Below, piece by piece: positions 15,703-24,448 of a DNA stretch of 31,483 nt. The stretch is taken from positions 1-31,483 of the forward strand of contig JAHDCB010000001.1 in NCBI GenBank assembly GCA_020630035.1, read 5' to 3'. A program made the translations under genes and the position numbers. The notes beneath the pieces are model-generated. The model did no database searches. It was not told the origin of the DNA and worked only from the letters and a program-made list of their open reading frames with translations. Within the stretch, counting starts at the first letter, position 1; each line of letters begins with the position of its first letter. The DNA is from Gammaproteobacteria bacterium (lineage in GTDB: Bacteria > Pseudomonadota > Gammaproteobacteria > Chromatiales > Chromatiaceae).

Positions 15703-18700
15703 TTACAGCATCATGCAACCGACATCTGTCCCGGTGCTGGCTAACAAATAGCCATGCTGTGTATTCAGCAGAGCTGCAGGTGGCATCCACCTGGTCTGTG
15801 GTGCAACCGGCCTGGTGGGGTCAAGGCGCGATGCTGGTTGTGATTGTTGTAGCGTGGTATACAGTGGCAACGAAGACAACACATCATCCATCGCAGTCGG
15901 GTGGGCATCATAGCCGGCCATGATCAGACGGCTGATCTTACCCCGGCGCAGGTGACAGGGAACCTGCCTCCATTGGGTGACCTGCAGAGGTGCAACTTGA
16001 GTTGTGGTTTGCAAACTGCCCGCGTCTACATCCACTGCTTGCACCGCAATCTCACCGGAAGTTGATAGTGTCGATGAAGCCTCAATCACTGATGGCCCGG
16101 ATCGCAGCAGATAGTCAGCTACCAGGGTGATATTACCACCGGCACCACCATGTGCATTTGCCTGTATCTGGCTGTTTTCCAGAATCACGAACACCGGGTC
16201 AATCTGAATATCGCCCCCCTTACCATCTCCGCCTTTGACACTGGTGGCGATCCGACTGTCTTGCAAATGTAACAGATCGCGCGTTTCAACCTGGATACCA
16301 CCACCACCGGCATTTTCAGATTCAGTCGTCAGTGCGCTGTTGCCCTGCATCTGAATCTTCTCACCGGTCAGAATCACCAGATGGCCCGCAGTACCAGCGT
16401 CTTCTGCGCCAGAGGTGCTGCCTGAGGTGATTTGTGCGCCGCCCGTCATAAATAACATAGCCGGTTGGCTTTGCTCACCGATCCGGATATCTCCTGCAGC
16501 ACCGGTACCAGCCGTCGATGTCGTGATCTGACTGTTGCCACTCATGTGTAGGGTGCCGCTCAGATCAATCCTGATTTGACCTGCAGCACCAGTTTTTGAG
16601 GCATTTGTAGACGGCTCTGGGGAATTAAGCCCGCTGGTTGATTCGATTCTGGTACCCTCTGCTAACGTCAGGTTATCTGCCTGGATCTGCACTGAGCCGG
16701 CGGTACCCGGGCCATGCGAAGAACTGCTGATCCAGGTTTGCTCGCCACTGAGCCGAATCTGATCATCCGCTGTCAGCCGGACAGAGCCACCTTGGCCGCT
16801 GCCCTCGGTTGCAGCAGTGATCGCTGCTGCATCTGCTAAGGTGATTGTCGGCGCTGTAATCACCAGATCACCACTGTCGCCCGCGTTCGTAGCCACACTG
16901 TCTGCGCCGATAGTGATGCCGCTCTTGTTCAGTATTACCTGCTCGGTGGCCTGCAGTCGAACAGAACCACCCTGGCCGCTGCCCTCGGTTGCAGCGATGA
17001 TCACTGCTTCATCCGCTAAGGTGATCGTCGGTGCCGTAATCACCAGATCACCACTATTGCCCGCATTCGTAGCCACACTTTCTGTGCCGGTAGCGATCAA
17101 GCTCTTGTTCAGCATTACCTGCTTGGTAGCCTGCAGTTGAACAGAGCCACCCTGGCCGCTGCCCTTGGTTATAGCGCTGATCGCTGTCTCATCCGCTAAG
17201 GTGATCGTCGGCGCTGCAATCTCCAGATTACCCCCCTTACCGGCATTTGTGGCCACACTGTCTGTGCCGATAGTGATGCCGCTCTTGTTCAGTATTACTT
17301 GATCGGTGGCTTGCAGTCGAACAGAACCACCCTGGCCGCTGCCCTCGGTTGCAGCGATGATCACTGCCCCATCCGCTAAGGTGATCGTCGGTGCTGTAAT
17401 CACCAGATCACCACTGTTGCCCGCATTCGTAGCCACACTTTCTGTGCCGGTAGCGATCAAGCTCTTGTGCAGCATTACCTGCTCGGTAGCCTGCAGTCGA
17501 ACAGAGCCACCCTGGCCGCTGCCCTCGGTTGCAGCGATGATCGCTGTCTCATCCGCTAAGGTGATCGTCGGCGCTGTAATCACCAGATCACCACTGTTGC
17601 CCGCATTCGTAGCCACACTTTCTGTGCCGATAGTGATGCCGCTATTGTTCAGCATCATCACCTGCTCGGTGGCATTCAGTCGGATAGAGCCACCCTGGCC
17701 GCCACCCTCGGTTGCAGCGGTGATCACTGTCCTATCCGCTAAGGTGATCGTCGGCGCTGCAATCTCCAGATCACCACTGTTGCCCGCATTCGTAGCCACA
17801 CTTTCTGTGTCGGTAGTGATGAAGCTCTTGTTCAGCATTACCTGATCGGTGGCCTGCAGCCGAACAGAGCCACCCTGGCCTCTGCCTTTGGTTGCAGCGA
17901 TGATCGCTGTCTCATCCGCTAAGGTGATCGTCGGTGCTGCAATTACTAGATTGCCACTATTGCCGGCATTCATGGCCTCACTGAGTGTTCCCAAATTGAT
18001 TCTGCTTGCGTTGTTCAGCACCACCTGCTCGGTGGCATTCAGTCGGATAGAGCTGCCCTGGCCAGTACTATTCACAATCGTTGTGATTTGTGAATAAGAA
18101 AATTCAATTGTTTCAGCCTGCAATGCTACGCCATCATGCACTGTTGCATCCATGCCACTGTTGTTATCTGCCCGCAGGAAGCTGTCAGACGCAGTGATCC
18201 TAGCACCTTGTGCTCGTATTCTGCCAAGCGTGGTACTGTTGGCCTGGTTGCTGACGTTGGCCTGGCTATTCTCAAAGATGATATCTGCCGGTGTTGTAGT
18301 GTTATGGATCCGATCCGGTGTGAGTTGCACTTCACCGGCTGAGTCCACCGTAATCAGGTCGACACGTCCACCAGCGGCCTCAAGTTTTGCCTCTGAGGTG
18401 ATTTCGATTTCGCCACCGACCAGGTTGACCGCCTGACCATCAGCGACACGCAACTGGCTGCCATTGATCTGGATTTGGCCAACGCTCGCATCCAGAAAGC
18501 CAAACGCTTCCGGTGCGGCAACAGTCAGGGTCATGTCCTTGTTGGTATCGGCATACAACCGTTGTCCATCTGCCAAGGTGACATAATCAGCTGTGCTCGC
18601 ATGAAAGGCACCGTTCACATCCAGACTGGCGTTTTCGCCCATGACGATGCCGTTCGGATTGACCAGGTACAGGTTCGCGTTGCTGGTGGTGCTTTTGATG

Positions 18701-18993
18701 TTGCCGTCGATCCAGCTCTCGTTCGAGCCGGTCACCCGGCTGATGATGTTTTGGGTATTCGCTGCGGCCTGGAAGTCAGCCGTCTGGCCAGTCTCAACAT
18801 TGAATTCGCGAAAGCTGTGCAACAGGTTGCCGCCTTGGGTGGTGCCACCGGTGATCTCAATGATTTGGTCTTGTAATGTGAGTGTCGTGCCAGCAGTATT
18901 GTCGGCGATCAGCCCGTCGCCCGATGCGGCGGACAGAACATTACTCAGCAGCAGGTTGCTGAGTAGTATCGGAATAGTAGTTTTTGTCAGCAT
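15703..18993 (-). CDS. Two-partner-secretion exoprotein (filamentous haemagglutinin-like)
   Basis: A 1096-aa secreted protein. It has a signal peptide (about residues 1-23), then a TPS domain (about 25-240) with FREFNVETGQ, SWIDGNIKS and NLYLVNPNGIVMG (NPNG at 112-115), the haemagglutination-activity hallmark. A long beta-helical region follows, with seven 60-residue repeats (PTITLAD... SVATNAGNSGDLVITA) and then looser helix repeats. TpsA proteins cross the outer membrane through a TpsB/Omp85-like transporter; none is in the window. The C-terminus is short and Pro-rich with no recognisable toxin or autotransporter domain. Likely role: adhesin or surface matrix protein. The UvrD-like gene ends 26 nt away in convergent orientation. 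Confidence 0.92.
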   Translation of the reverse strand: MLTKTTIPILLSNLLLSNVLSAASGDGLIADNTAGTTLTLQDQIIEITGGTTQGGNLLHSFREFNVETGQTADFQAAANTQNIISRVTGSNESWIDGNIKSTTSNANLYLVNPNGIVMGENASLDVNGAFHASTADYVTLADGQRLYADTNKDMTLTVAAPEAFGFLDASVGQIQINGSQLRVADGQAVNLVGGEIEITSEAKLEAAGGRVDLITVDSAGEVQLTPDRIHNTTTPADIIFENSQANVSNQANSTTLGRIRAQGARITASDSFLRADNNSGMDATVHDGVALQAETIEFSYSQITTIVNSTGQGSSIRLNATEQVVLNNASRINLGTLSEAMNAGNSGNLVIAAPTITLADETAIIAATKGRGQGGSVRLQATDQVMLNKSFITTDTESVATNAGNSGDLEIAAPTITLADRTVITAATEGGGQGGSIRLNATEQVMMLNNSGITIGTESVATNAGNSGDLVITAPTITLADETAIIAATEGSGQGGSVRLQATEQVMLHKSLIATGTESVATNAGNSGDLVITAPTITLADGAVIIAATEGSGQGGSVRLQATDQVILNKSGITIGTDSVATNAGKGGNLEIAAPTITLADETAISAITKGSGQGGSVQLQATKQVMLNKSLIATGTESVATNAGNSGDLVITAPTITLADEAVIIAATEGSGQGGSVRLQATEQVILNKSGITIGADSVATNAGDSGDLVITAPTITLADAAAITAATEGSGQGGSVRLTADDQIRLSGEQTWISSSSHGPGTAGSVQIQADNLTLAEGTRIESTSGLNSPEPSTNASKTGAAGQIRIDLSGTLHMSGNSQITTSTAGTGAAGDIRIGEQSQPAMLFMTGGAQITSGSTSGAEDAGTAGHLVILTGEKIQMQGNSALTTESENAGGGGIQVETRDLLHLQDSRIATSVKGGDGKGGDIQIDPVFVILENSQIQANAHGGAGGNITLVADYLLRSGPSVIEASSTLSTSGEIAVQAVDVDAGSLQTTTQVAPLQVTQWRQVPCHLRRGKISRLIMAGYDAHPTAMDDVLSSLPLYTTLQQSQPASRLDPTRPVAPQTRWMPPAALLNTQHGYLLASTGTDVGCMML
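16755..18070 (-). repeat. 180-bp tandem repeat array inside the TPS exoprotein
   Basis: The marker ATC(C/T)GCTAAGGTGAT recurs at 16831, 17011, 17191, 17371, 17551, 17734 and 17914 (plus-strand reading), with one spacing of 183 bp and the others 180 bp. The 183-bp spacing reflects one extra codon (MML instead of ML). A degenerate half unit precedes the first full unit. Copies are highly similar at DNA level, so unequal recombination and copy-number change are likely. Confidence 0.9.
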
Positions 18994-19079
18994 GGTGGAC
19001 TACCTTGTGCCATTCAGCAGCTGCGCCCAGAGTGGCGTTATTTTGTAGTATTTTCTGCCAGAAATATTGGATAGTGACG

Positions 19080-20369
19080 TTATGGTGGGCCTACCATCCG
19101 GATTTCGGGATTTTTGCGCAGGCGTGCATCATCTGCCGGGCTCAATCTGACCCGTATCTCCCAGCCACCTGCTGCGGTAGCGGCTTCATGCACGACACTA
19201 CCCAACTGATACAGTTGTGCCCGCAATCGTCCCTGATCCGCAGTTAATTGTATCGTGCTTTGTATCCACCGTTGTGACAGGCGCTCCTGCAGCGCTTGTT
19301 GTAACAGTGCCATGCCTTGATTTTGTTGCGCAGATAGCCAGACTGCTGAGATGGTATCTGTTTGATCCCGGGCGATTTTTGTCACTGGCTGCGCCAGTTG
19401 GTCGACTTTGTTATATACGACCAGCTTCGGTAAAGACGCGGCCCCGATGTCGTCTAAAACCTGCTCGACATCTGCCATCTGTTCGTCCCGATTCGGGCTG
19501 GCAGCATCCACTACATGCAGCAGAATATCTGCCTCCACGACTTCCTGTAGTGTGCTCTTGAAGGCAGCGACCAGATTATGTGGTAGATCAGAGATAAAAC
19601 CGACCGTATCTGCCAGAATAAAGGGTTGATCGTTCGGCAGGTACGCACGACGTAAGGTGGGATCCAGGGTCGCAAACAACTGATCCCGTGCGACCACCTG
19701 TGCCTGAGTCAGCGTATTGAATAGAGTTGATTTGCCGACGTTTGTATAGCCTACCAGAGCAACAGTCGATAGTGACGCTCGCTGGCGTGCCCGGCGTCCC
19801 TGACTGCGTTGATTTTCAACTCGCAGCAACCGCTTGCGAATCTGATTGATGCGTTGCCCCAGCAGGCGGCGGTCGGTTTCCAGTTGTGTTTCACCCGGCC
19901 CACGCAGGCCAATGCCACCCTTTTGGCGTTCCAGGTGTGTCCAGCCACGTACCAGGCGGGTTGCCAGGTGCTCTGACTGTGCCAGTTCAACCTGTAACTT
20001 GCCTTCATGAGATCGGGCGCGTTGCGCAAAAATATCCAGAATCAGCCCGGTACGGTCTAGTACACGACATGATAGAGCTTGTTCCAGGTTGCGCTCCTGG
20101 CTTGGGGTCAGTGCATGATTAAAAATCACCAAGCGGATGTTGGCTGTCTCAATCTGGCGGGCTATTTCTGCAACCTTGCCCGCGCCCAGATAAAGTTTAG
20201 GGTTGGGGTGTCGGCAAGTGACCGTATAGATGCCACAAATTTCAGCACCAGCAGACTGCGCCAGTTCTTGAAATTCATGCAGCCGCGCCATATCCGGCGT
20301 CGTGTGACGCTGACAGGTATGGACGAGTAAGGTCCGGTGATCCGGAGATTGTGGGCGATGCTGCTCCAC
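19080..20369 (-). CDS. hflX: HflX ribosome-associated GTPase
   Basis: A 429-aa HflX. The N-terminal HflX domain includes NPKLYLGAGKVAEI and FNHALTPSQERNLE. It is followed by a helical linker with the family signature GGIGLRGPGETQLETDRR, and the G domain has G1 VGYTNVGKST, G3 DTVGFI and G4 NKVD. HflX is a GTPase that splits stalled or heat-damaged ribosomes. It lies downstream of hfq in the usual gammaproteobacterial order, but a strong hairpin separates the two genes (95 nt intergenic), so expression may be uncoupled or attenuated. Confidence 0.97.
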   Translation of the reverse strand: MEQHRPQSPDHRTLLVHTCQRHTTPDMARLHEFQELAQSAGAEICGIYTVTCRHPNPKLYLGAGKVAEIARQIETANIRLVIFNHALTPSQERNLEQALSCRVLDRTGLILDIFAQRARSHEGKLQVELAQSEHLATRLVRGWTHLERQKGGIGLRGPGETQLETDRRLLGQRINQIRKRLLRVENQRSQGRRARQRASLSTVALVGYTNVGKSTLFNTLTQAQVVARDQLFATLDPTLRRAYLPNDQPFILADTVGFISDLPHNLVAAFKSTLQEVVEADILLHVVDAASPNRDEQMADVEQVLDDIGAASLPKLVVYNKVDQLAQPVTKIARDQTDTISAVWLSAQQNQGMALLQQALQERLSQRWIQSTIQLTADQGRLRAQLYQLGSVVHEAATAAGGWEIRVRLSPADDARLRKNPEIRMVGPP

Positions 20370-20399
20370 GAAGATCAGGTCCCAGTTTCAGATACGAGA

Positions 20400-20424
20400 A
20401 ACTCCCACACAAGGTGTGGGAGTT
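20400..20424 (-). terminator. Strong hairpin between hfq and hflX
   Basis: AACTCCCACAC (20400-20410) pairs perfectly over 11 bp with GTGTGGGAGTT (20414-20424) across a 3-nt loop. On the minus strand it is followed by TTTCTCGT, a short imperfect U-tract. This fits a partial Rho-independent terminator or attenuator after hfq. Confidence 0.75.
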
Positions 20425-20464
20425 CTGCTATCAATCAGGGATGCAGTCGGGACTGACTGCCGCT

Positions 20465-20737
20465 TTAATAGTCGTCCGATGACTCAGCGCCCGATCCATT
20501 CCGCGTATATAAAAACTGCTCGGTAGGAAGATTGTAAGCTGGTACGACGGTTGAGATCGCATGCTTGTAAATGATCTGGCTCGTATGGCTTTTCAGCAAT
20601 ATGACGAACTGATCAAATGATTCAATAGTGCCTTGCAGTTTAATTCCATTAACCAGAAAGATGGATACCGGAATATGTTCTTTACGCAGTGCGTTAAGGA
20701 ATGGATCCTGAAGATTGTGCCCCTTGTTGGGCGCCAT
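20465..20737 (-). CDS. hfq: Hfq RNA chaperone
   Basis: A 90-aa Hfq. The Sm1 motif region contains DPFLNALRKEHIPVSIFLVNGIKLQG and FDQFVILL, and Sm2 is YKHAISTVVP. The protein forms a hexameric ring that helps small RNAs pair with mRNAs. The ATG at 20737 has a good ribosome site (GAGGAG, 5 nt away). The acidic C-terminal tail (about residues 68-90) is short compared with the E. coli protein. It lies between miaA (a 236-nt gap upstream, unusually long for this operon) and hflX. Confidence 0.98.
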   Translation of the reverse strand: MAPNKGHNLQDPFLNALRKEHIPVSIFLVNGIKLQGTIESFDQFVILLKSHTSQIIYKHAISTVVPAYNLPTEQFLYTRNGSGAESSDDY

Positions 20738-20857
20738 GACGACTCCTCATAGTCAGGGGAACCCCCGAAAATTGCGTGTTCACGATATTTTCAGAGATGC
20801 CCTTAGGTTAAAAAGACAGTATGCCAGCCAGGGGCCTGCTCATTGGGAGCGTTCCCT

Positions 20858-20927
20858 AAAGCTGACAATGTACTGGTTACTATACACCAGTGATGAGGGC
20901 CACTATGTGGTGACGATTGTCAGCTTT
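20858..20927. repeat. Possible three-way-junction RNA or palindromic element between miaA and hfq
   Basis: A 12-bp closing stem, AAAGCTGACAAT (20858-20869) with ATTGTCAGCTTT (20916-20927), encloses two further hairpins: ACTGGT/ACCAGT (20872-20877 and 20886-20891) and CCAC-TAT-GTGG (20900-20910). The rest of the 20738-20973 gap shows no credible gene. It may be a structured 5' leader of hfq, an sRNA or a palindromic repeat element. Confidence 0.5.
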
Positions 20928-20939
20928 TACAACCCTAAG

Positions 20940-20969
20940 TTATCAGAAAACCTCCTTTTTTTCTGATAA
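20940..20969 (-). terminator. Hairpin directly after miaA
   Basis: TTATCAGAAAA (20940-20950) pairs with TTTTCTGATAA (20959-20969) across an 8-nt loop, 4 bp past the miaA stop. No U-tract follows on the minus strand, so it may be an RNA 3'-end stabiliser or weak terminator. Confidence 0.45.
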
Positions 20970-20973
20970 TTAG

Positions 20974-21900
20974 TCAGATGTTGTTACTGAACTGACCAAT
21001 GAGGTGTAATGCACAATCCAATTGTGCTGCTGCTGTTTCCGGTAGCCAGTGCGCTGCTGCTTCAGTTCGTAGCCAGGTTAGTTGGCGTTTCGCCAGTTGC
21101 CGGGTAGCGGCCTCGCTGCGTGTAATCATATCGAAGCGGGTGCCATCACCAGCCAGATAAGCCCACATCTGGCGGTATCCGACTGCGCGCAGGGCCGGGA
21201 GTTCAGGACTTAGTTCAGGATGTGTCATCAGTCTGGCGACTTCTTCTTCCAGACCAAGTGCCAACATACGCGCGAATCGTTCATGGATGCATTGATGCAG
21301 CAGGTCGCGCGTAGTTGGTGTGCAGATCAGGGTCAGGATCTGATAAGGCGCCGGTGGTGTCGGCCGTGTTTGCAACTTGCTCAGAGGTGTCTGCGTTTTA
21401 TACCAGACCTCCAGGGCACGTAACACGCGCTGGCTGTCCTGTACGCGTGCTGCTGTAGCTGGATCGACCCGGGCTAATTCAGTGTGTAAGCCATTCAGGC
21501 CTTGTGTTGTCAGTCGTTGTTGCAGCTTGCGGCGTAATATCGGGTCGGCTGCCGGCAGGGGTGATAAGCCGTCGCGTAGTGCCCGAAAATACAACCCAGT
21601 ACCGCCAACCAGCAATGGTATACGCCCGCGTTGTGTAATATCCGCCATACAACCGAGGGCATCCTGTCGGAATTGTGCGGCTGAATAGGTTTCCGGAATG
21701 TCGCGAATGTCAATCAGGTGATGTGGCACCTGTGTCAGTTCAGTCGGTGTTGGCTTAGCAGTGCCGATATCCATACCGCGATACACTAGTGCGGAATCCA
21801 CGCTGATTATTTCGACCGGCAGACGAGCATATAGCTGCATCGCCAGAGCTGTCTTACCAGAAGCGGTCGGGCCGGTTAAAAAAACCGCCGGCGGCTTCAT
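20974..21900 (-). CDS. miaA: tRNA dimethylallyltransferase MiaA
   Basis: A 308-aa MiaA with P-loop GPTASGKTALA (residues 10-20), SVDSALVYRGMDIGTAKPT, HHLIDIRD and VGGTGLYFRAL. It transfers a dimethylallyl group to A37 of tRNAs that read codons starting with U. It overlaps the mutL stop by 4 nt (ATGA), so the two are translationally coupled, in the conserved mutL-miaA order. Confidence 0.97.
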   Translation of the reverse strand: MKPPAVFLTGPTASGKTALAMQLYARLPVEIISVDSALVYRGMDIGTAKPTPTELTQVPHHLIDIRDIPETYSAAQFRQDALGCMADITQRGRIPLLVGGTGLYFRALRDGLSPLPAADPILRRKLQQRLTTQGLNGLHTELARVDPATAARVQDSQRVLRALEVWYKTQTPLSKLQTRPTPPAPYQILTLICTPTTRDLLHQCIHERFARMLALGLEEEVARLMTHPELSPELPALRAVGYRQMWAYLAGDGTRFDMITRSEAATRQLAKRQLTWLRTEAAAHWLPETAAAQLDCALHLIGQFSNNI

Positions 21901-23672
21901 CGGCCGCGCAGAAACAGTTTGTCCAGTGCCTGCATGGATACCTGCGTCCAGGTCGGGCGGCCATGATTACATTGCCCGGCCCGTTCTGTGCTCTCAACAT
22001 CGCGTAACAGCGCATTCATTTCGGCCACAGTTAATTGCCGGTTTGCTCGTACGGACGAGTGACAGGCGATGGTTGATAGTACCTGGTTGATATCAGTCTG
22101 CAATCGGTCTGTACGTCCCTGTGCGTTCAGGTCTGCCAACAAGTCGCGTAACAACTTTTCTGCATCAGCATCACCTAGCAGTGCCGGTAATGCGCGGATG
22201 ACCAGACTTTGCTGGCCGATCTGATCAACCACCAGGCCAAGTGTATGGCAGGTTGCCTGGTGTTGCCCGGCCAGATCAGCTTCTCGGGTGCTGACTGCCA
22301 CAGTGACTGGCACCAGCAATGGCTGCGATGGAATGTCCGCAGTTGACTGAGTTTGTTTCAGTCGCTCATAGGTGATACGTTCATGGGCCGCGTGCATATC
22401 GACCAGAATCAGGCCTTGTGCATTCTGCGCCAGAATGTATACGCCATGCAGCTGTGCCAGGGCAAAGCCGAGTGGTGGTATAGCGGCCGACGCTGCGGCT
22501 GGCTCCGGTGTGGGGATATGCGGTGTTACCCGAGGTGGGTCAGGTGGTATTGCTGTTGTTGGTGTACTGGGCCGCTGCCAGTCCAGCGTTGCCTGATAGG
22601 CGGCTGCACCTGGCTCATTGACCTGCCGGGTGGGAGGTGGCGCGACTGCTGGGATGCTGGCGTCTGACTCAGGCTGCGGGCGCTCATCGGCCAGAACCCG
22701 ATGTAAGGTGCGAAAGATAAAATCATGTACCAGTCGGCCTTCGCGAAAGCGGACTTCCTGTTTCGTCGGATGGACATTCACATCCACACAAGTGGGGTTC
22801 AGGGTCAGAAACAGCACATATGCCGGGTGTCGCCCCTGATACAACACATCCTGAAATGCCTGACGTACGGCATGACTGACGACCTTATCGCGCACCAGGC
22901 GCTGATTGACAAAAAAGTATTGCATATCAGTCTGGCTGCGTGAAAAGGTGGCGCGAGCCAGATAGCCGTGCAGTCGCAAACCGGCGGCAGTCTGATCCAG
23001 TGGCAGAGATTGAGCCACAAACTGCTCACCGAGCAGTGCTGCCAGGCGCCGCCGGCGTGCGGGGTCGTCTGTTGCTGCGTCAGCATTAAACACGGTTCGA
23101 GTATTATGTTGTAGTGTAAAGCCGACTTCTGGCCGTGCGACGGCAAAACGGCGTAACATCTGCTCGATATGGCTGAACTCAGTGCGCTCTGTCTTTAAGA
23201 ACTTGCGGCGAGCCGGGATGTTATAGAATAAATCCCGCACCTCAATCGTTGTGCCTACCGGGTGCGCCGCAGGTTTTGGCTCAGATATGTCTGACGTAAT
23301 TTGCCACGCATGATCATCGTCCTGTTCGCAGGATGTCAGCGTCAGACGTGAAACAGCTGCGATGCTGGGCAGCGCCTCACCACGAAAACCCATGCTGCTG
23401 ATCTGTTCCAGATCCTCCAGAGAGGCCACCTTGCTGGTTGCATGGCGCGCCAGTGCTAACGCCAGATCATGCTGATACAGGCCGTGGCCGTTATCACGGA
23501 CACGGATTAGTTTAATGCCGCCTTGTTGGACAGAGACATCAATCTGATCTGCATGCGCGTCTAAACTGTTTTCGACCAGCTCTTTGATGACTGAAGCTGG
23601 CCGTTCGACGACCTCGCCCGCAGCAATCTGATTGATCAGCAGAGAAGGCAAGGTATGGATACGGTTGGGCAT
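21897..23672 (-). CDS. mutL: DNA mismatch repair protein MutL, probable endonuclease type
   Basis: A 591-aa MutL. N-terminal GHKL ATPase motifs: ELVENSLDAHA, DNGHGL and MGFRGEALPSI. The C-terminal domain carries VDMHAAHERITYE, close to the DQHA(x)2E(x)4E endonuclease motif with Met in place of Gln, together with ACHSSVRANRQL and CNHGRPT. These are the metal-site motifs of nicking MutL proteins found in species without MutH. The proline-rich linker lies about 340-400. Start at ATG 23672; miaA follows with a 4-nt overlap. Confidence 0.97.
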   Translation of the reverse strand: MPNRIHTLPSLLINQIAAGEVVERPASVIKELVENSLDAHADQIDVSVQQGGIKLIRVRDNGHGLYQHDLALALARHATSKVASLEDLEQISSMGFRGEALPSIAAVSRLTLTSCEQDDDHAWQITSDISEPKPAAHPVGTTIEVRDLFYNIPARRKFLKTERTEFSHIEQMLRRFAVARPEVGFTLQHNTRTVFNADAATDDPARRRRLAALLGEQFVAQSLPLDQTAAGLRLHGYLARATFSRSQTDMQYFFVNQRLVRDKVVSHAVRQAFQDVLYQGRHPAYVLFLTLNPTCVDVNVHPTKQEVRFREGRLVHDFIFRTLHRVLADERPQPESDASIPAVAPPPTRQVNEPGAAAYQATLDWQRPSTPTTAIPPDPPRVTPHIPTPEPAAASAAIPPLGFALAQLHGVYILAQNAQGLILVDMHAAHERITYERLKQTQSTADIPSQPLLVPVTVAVSTREADLAGQHQATCHTLGLVVDQIGQQSLVIRALPALLGDADAEKLLRDLLADLNAQGRTDRLQTDINQVLSTIACHSSVRANRQLTVAEMNALLRDVESTERAGQCNHGRPTWTQVSMQALDKLFLRGR

Positions 23673-23835
23673 AATGTGTTACATCATACATCTTGAATTG
23701 GGAGGCTTCTGAAAACTATTCCGCTTGCAAATCCGTCGCTAAAAAATGCTCATGTATGCTGGATACACGACGTTTTTTCGCCTCGTTTTTGCTGTGTTCA
23801 TCGCGTTTTCAGAAGTTCCCTCAGGTTATAAAAAC

Positions 23836-24423
23836 ATGTCGATATTTTCTGCGCTGTATGACAAAGCCATGACCTGGTCACGCCATCCAAAGGCGCCTTG
23901 GGCACTGGCTGGTGTCAGCTTTGCTGAGTCTTCTTTTTTTCTCGTTCCACCGGACGTCATGTTGATGCCGATGAGTCTGGCACAGCCTCATCGAGCACTT
24001 TTTTTTGCAACCCTGACGACCCTGATGTCGGTCCTTGGCGGCATTCTGGGGTACTTTATTGGTTTATGGGCGCTGGATTGGGTGCTCCCTCTGCTGGAAG
24101 GCGGCTATGCTGAGTATTACCAGCAGGCTCGGGGCTGGTTTACTAGCTGGGGCTTCTGGGCAGTGCTGATTGCAGGTTTTTCGCCGGTGCCCTACAAGGT
24201 GTTTACCATTGCCGCCGGCGCAATGCACATGGCGTTTCTGCCGTTTGTTCTGGCCTCTTGTATCGGGCGCGGTGCCCGTTTTTATCTGGTTGCCTTGCTG
24301 ATGGCCTGGGGCGGTACTGGCCTGGAGCATAAGCTACGCCAGTGGGTTGACCGGGTCGGCTGGTTTCTGGTTGCTGTCATTGTGTTGTGGGTCATCATAC
24401 GATATTTCGTACTCAGCCGCTAA
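23836..24423 (+). CDS. YqaA/DedA-family (VTT) inner membrane protein
   Basis: I choose ATG 23836 (195 aa, MSIFSALYDKAM); the longer frame from 23746 adds an N-terminus that is unlike the family. It contains the SNARE-associated/VTT pattern: FAESSFFLVPPDVMLMPM, a Gly-rich span GGILGYFIG, GFSPVPYKVFTIAAGA and an Arg-bearing segment GRGARFYLV. About five membrane-related spans are visible. Related proteins are thought to move lipids or act in membrane homeostasis; the substrate of this subgroup is not known. It is transcribed away from mutL, with 163 nt between the starts. Confidence 0.9.
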   Translation: MSIFSALYDKAMTWSRHPKAPWALAGVSFAESSFFLVPPDVMLMPMSLAQPHRALFFATLTTLMSVLGGILGYFIGLWALDWVLPLLEGGYAEYYQQARGWFTSWGFWAVLIAGFSPVPYKVFTIAAGAMHMAFLPFVLASCIGRGARFYLVALLMAWGGTGLEHKLRQWVDRVGWFLVAVIVLWVIIRYFVLSR

Positions 24424-24448
24424 ATTGCTACGATAAATGGAAAATAAT

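Noticed and set aside
16755..18070. CRISPR-like array
   Set aside because: Repeat unit is 180 bp, in frame and protein-coding, with no short-repeat and unique-spacer pattern.
16817..18097. Long plus-strand frames with repeated ACSRTEPPWPLPSVAAM-like units
   Set aside because: They mirror the 180-bp repeats of the TPS gene on the opposite strand; lack of stops follows from repetition.
20715..20966. Plus-strand 83-codon frame in the miaA-hfq gap
   Set aside because: It begins inside hfq on the other strand, spans the palindromic stems and has no family resemblance.
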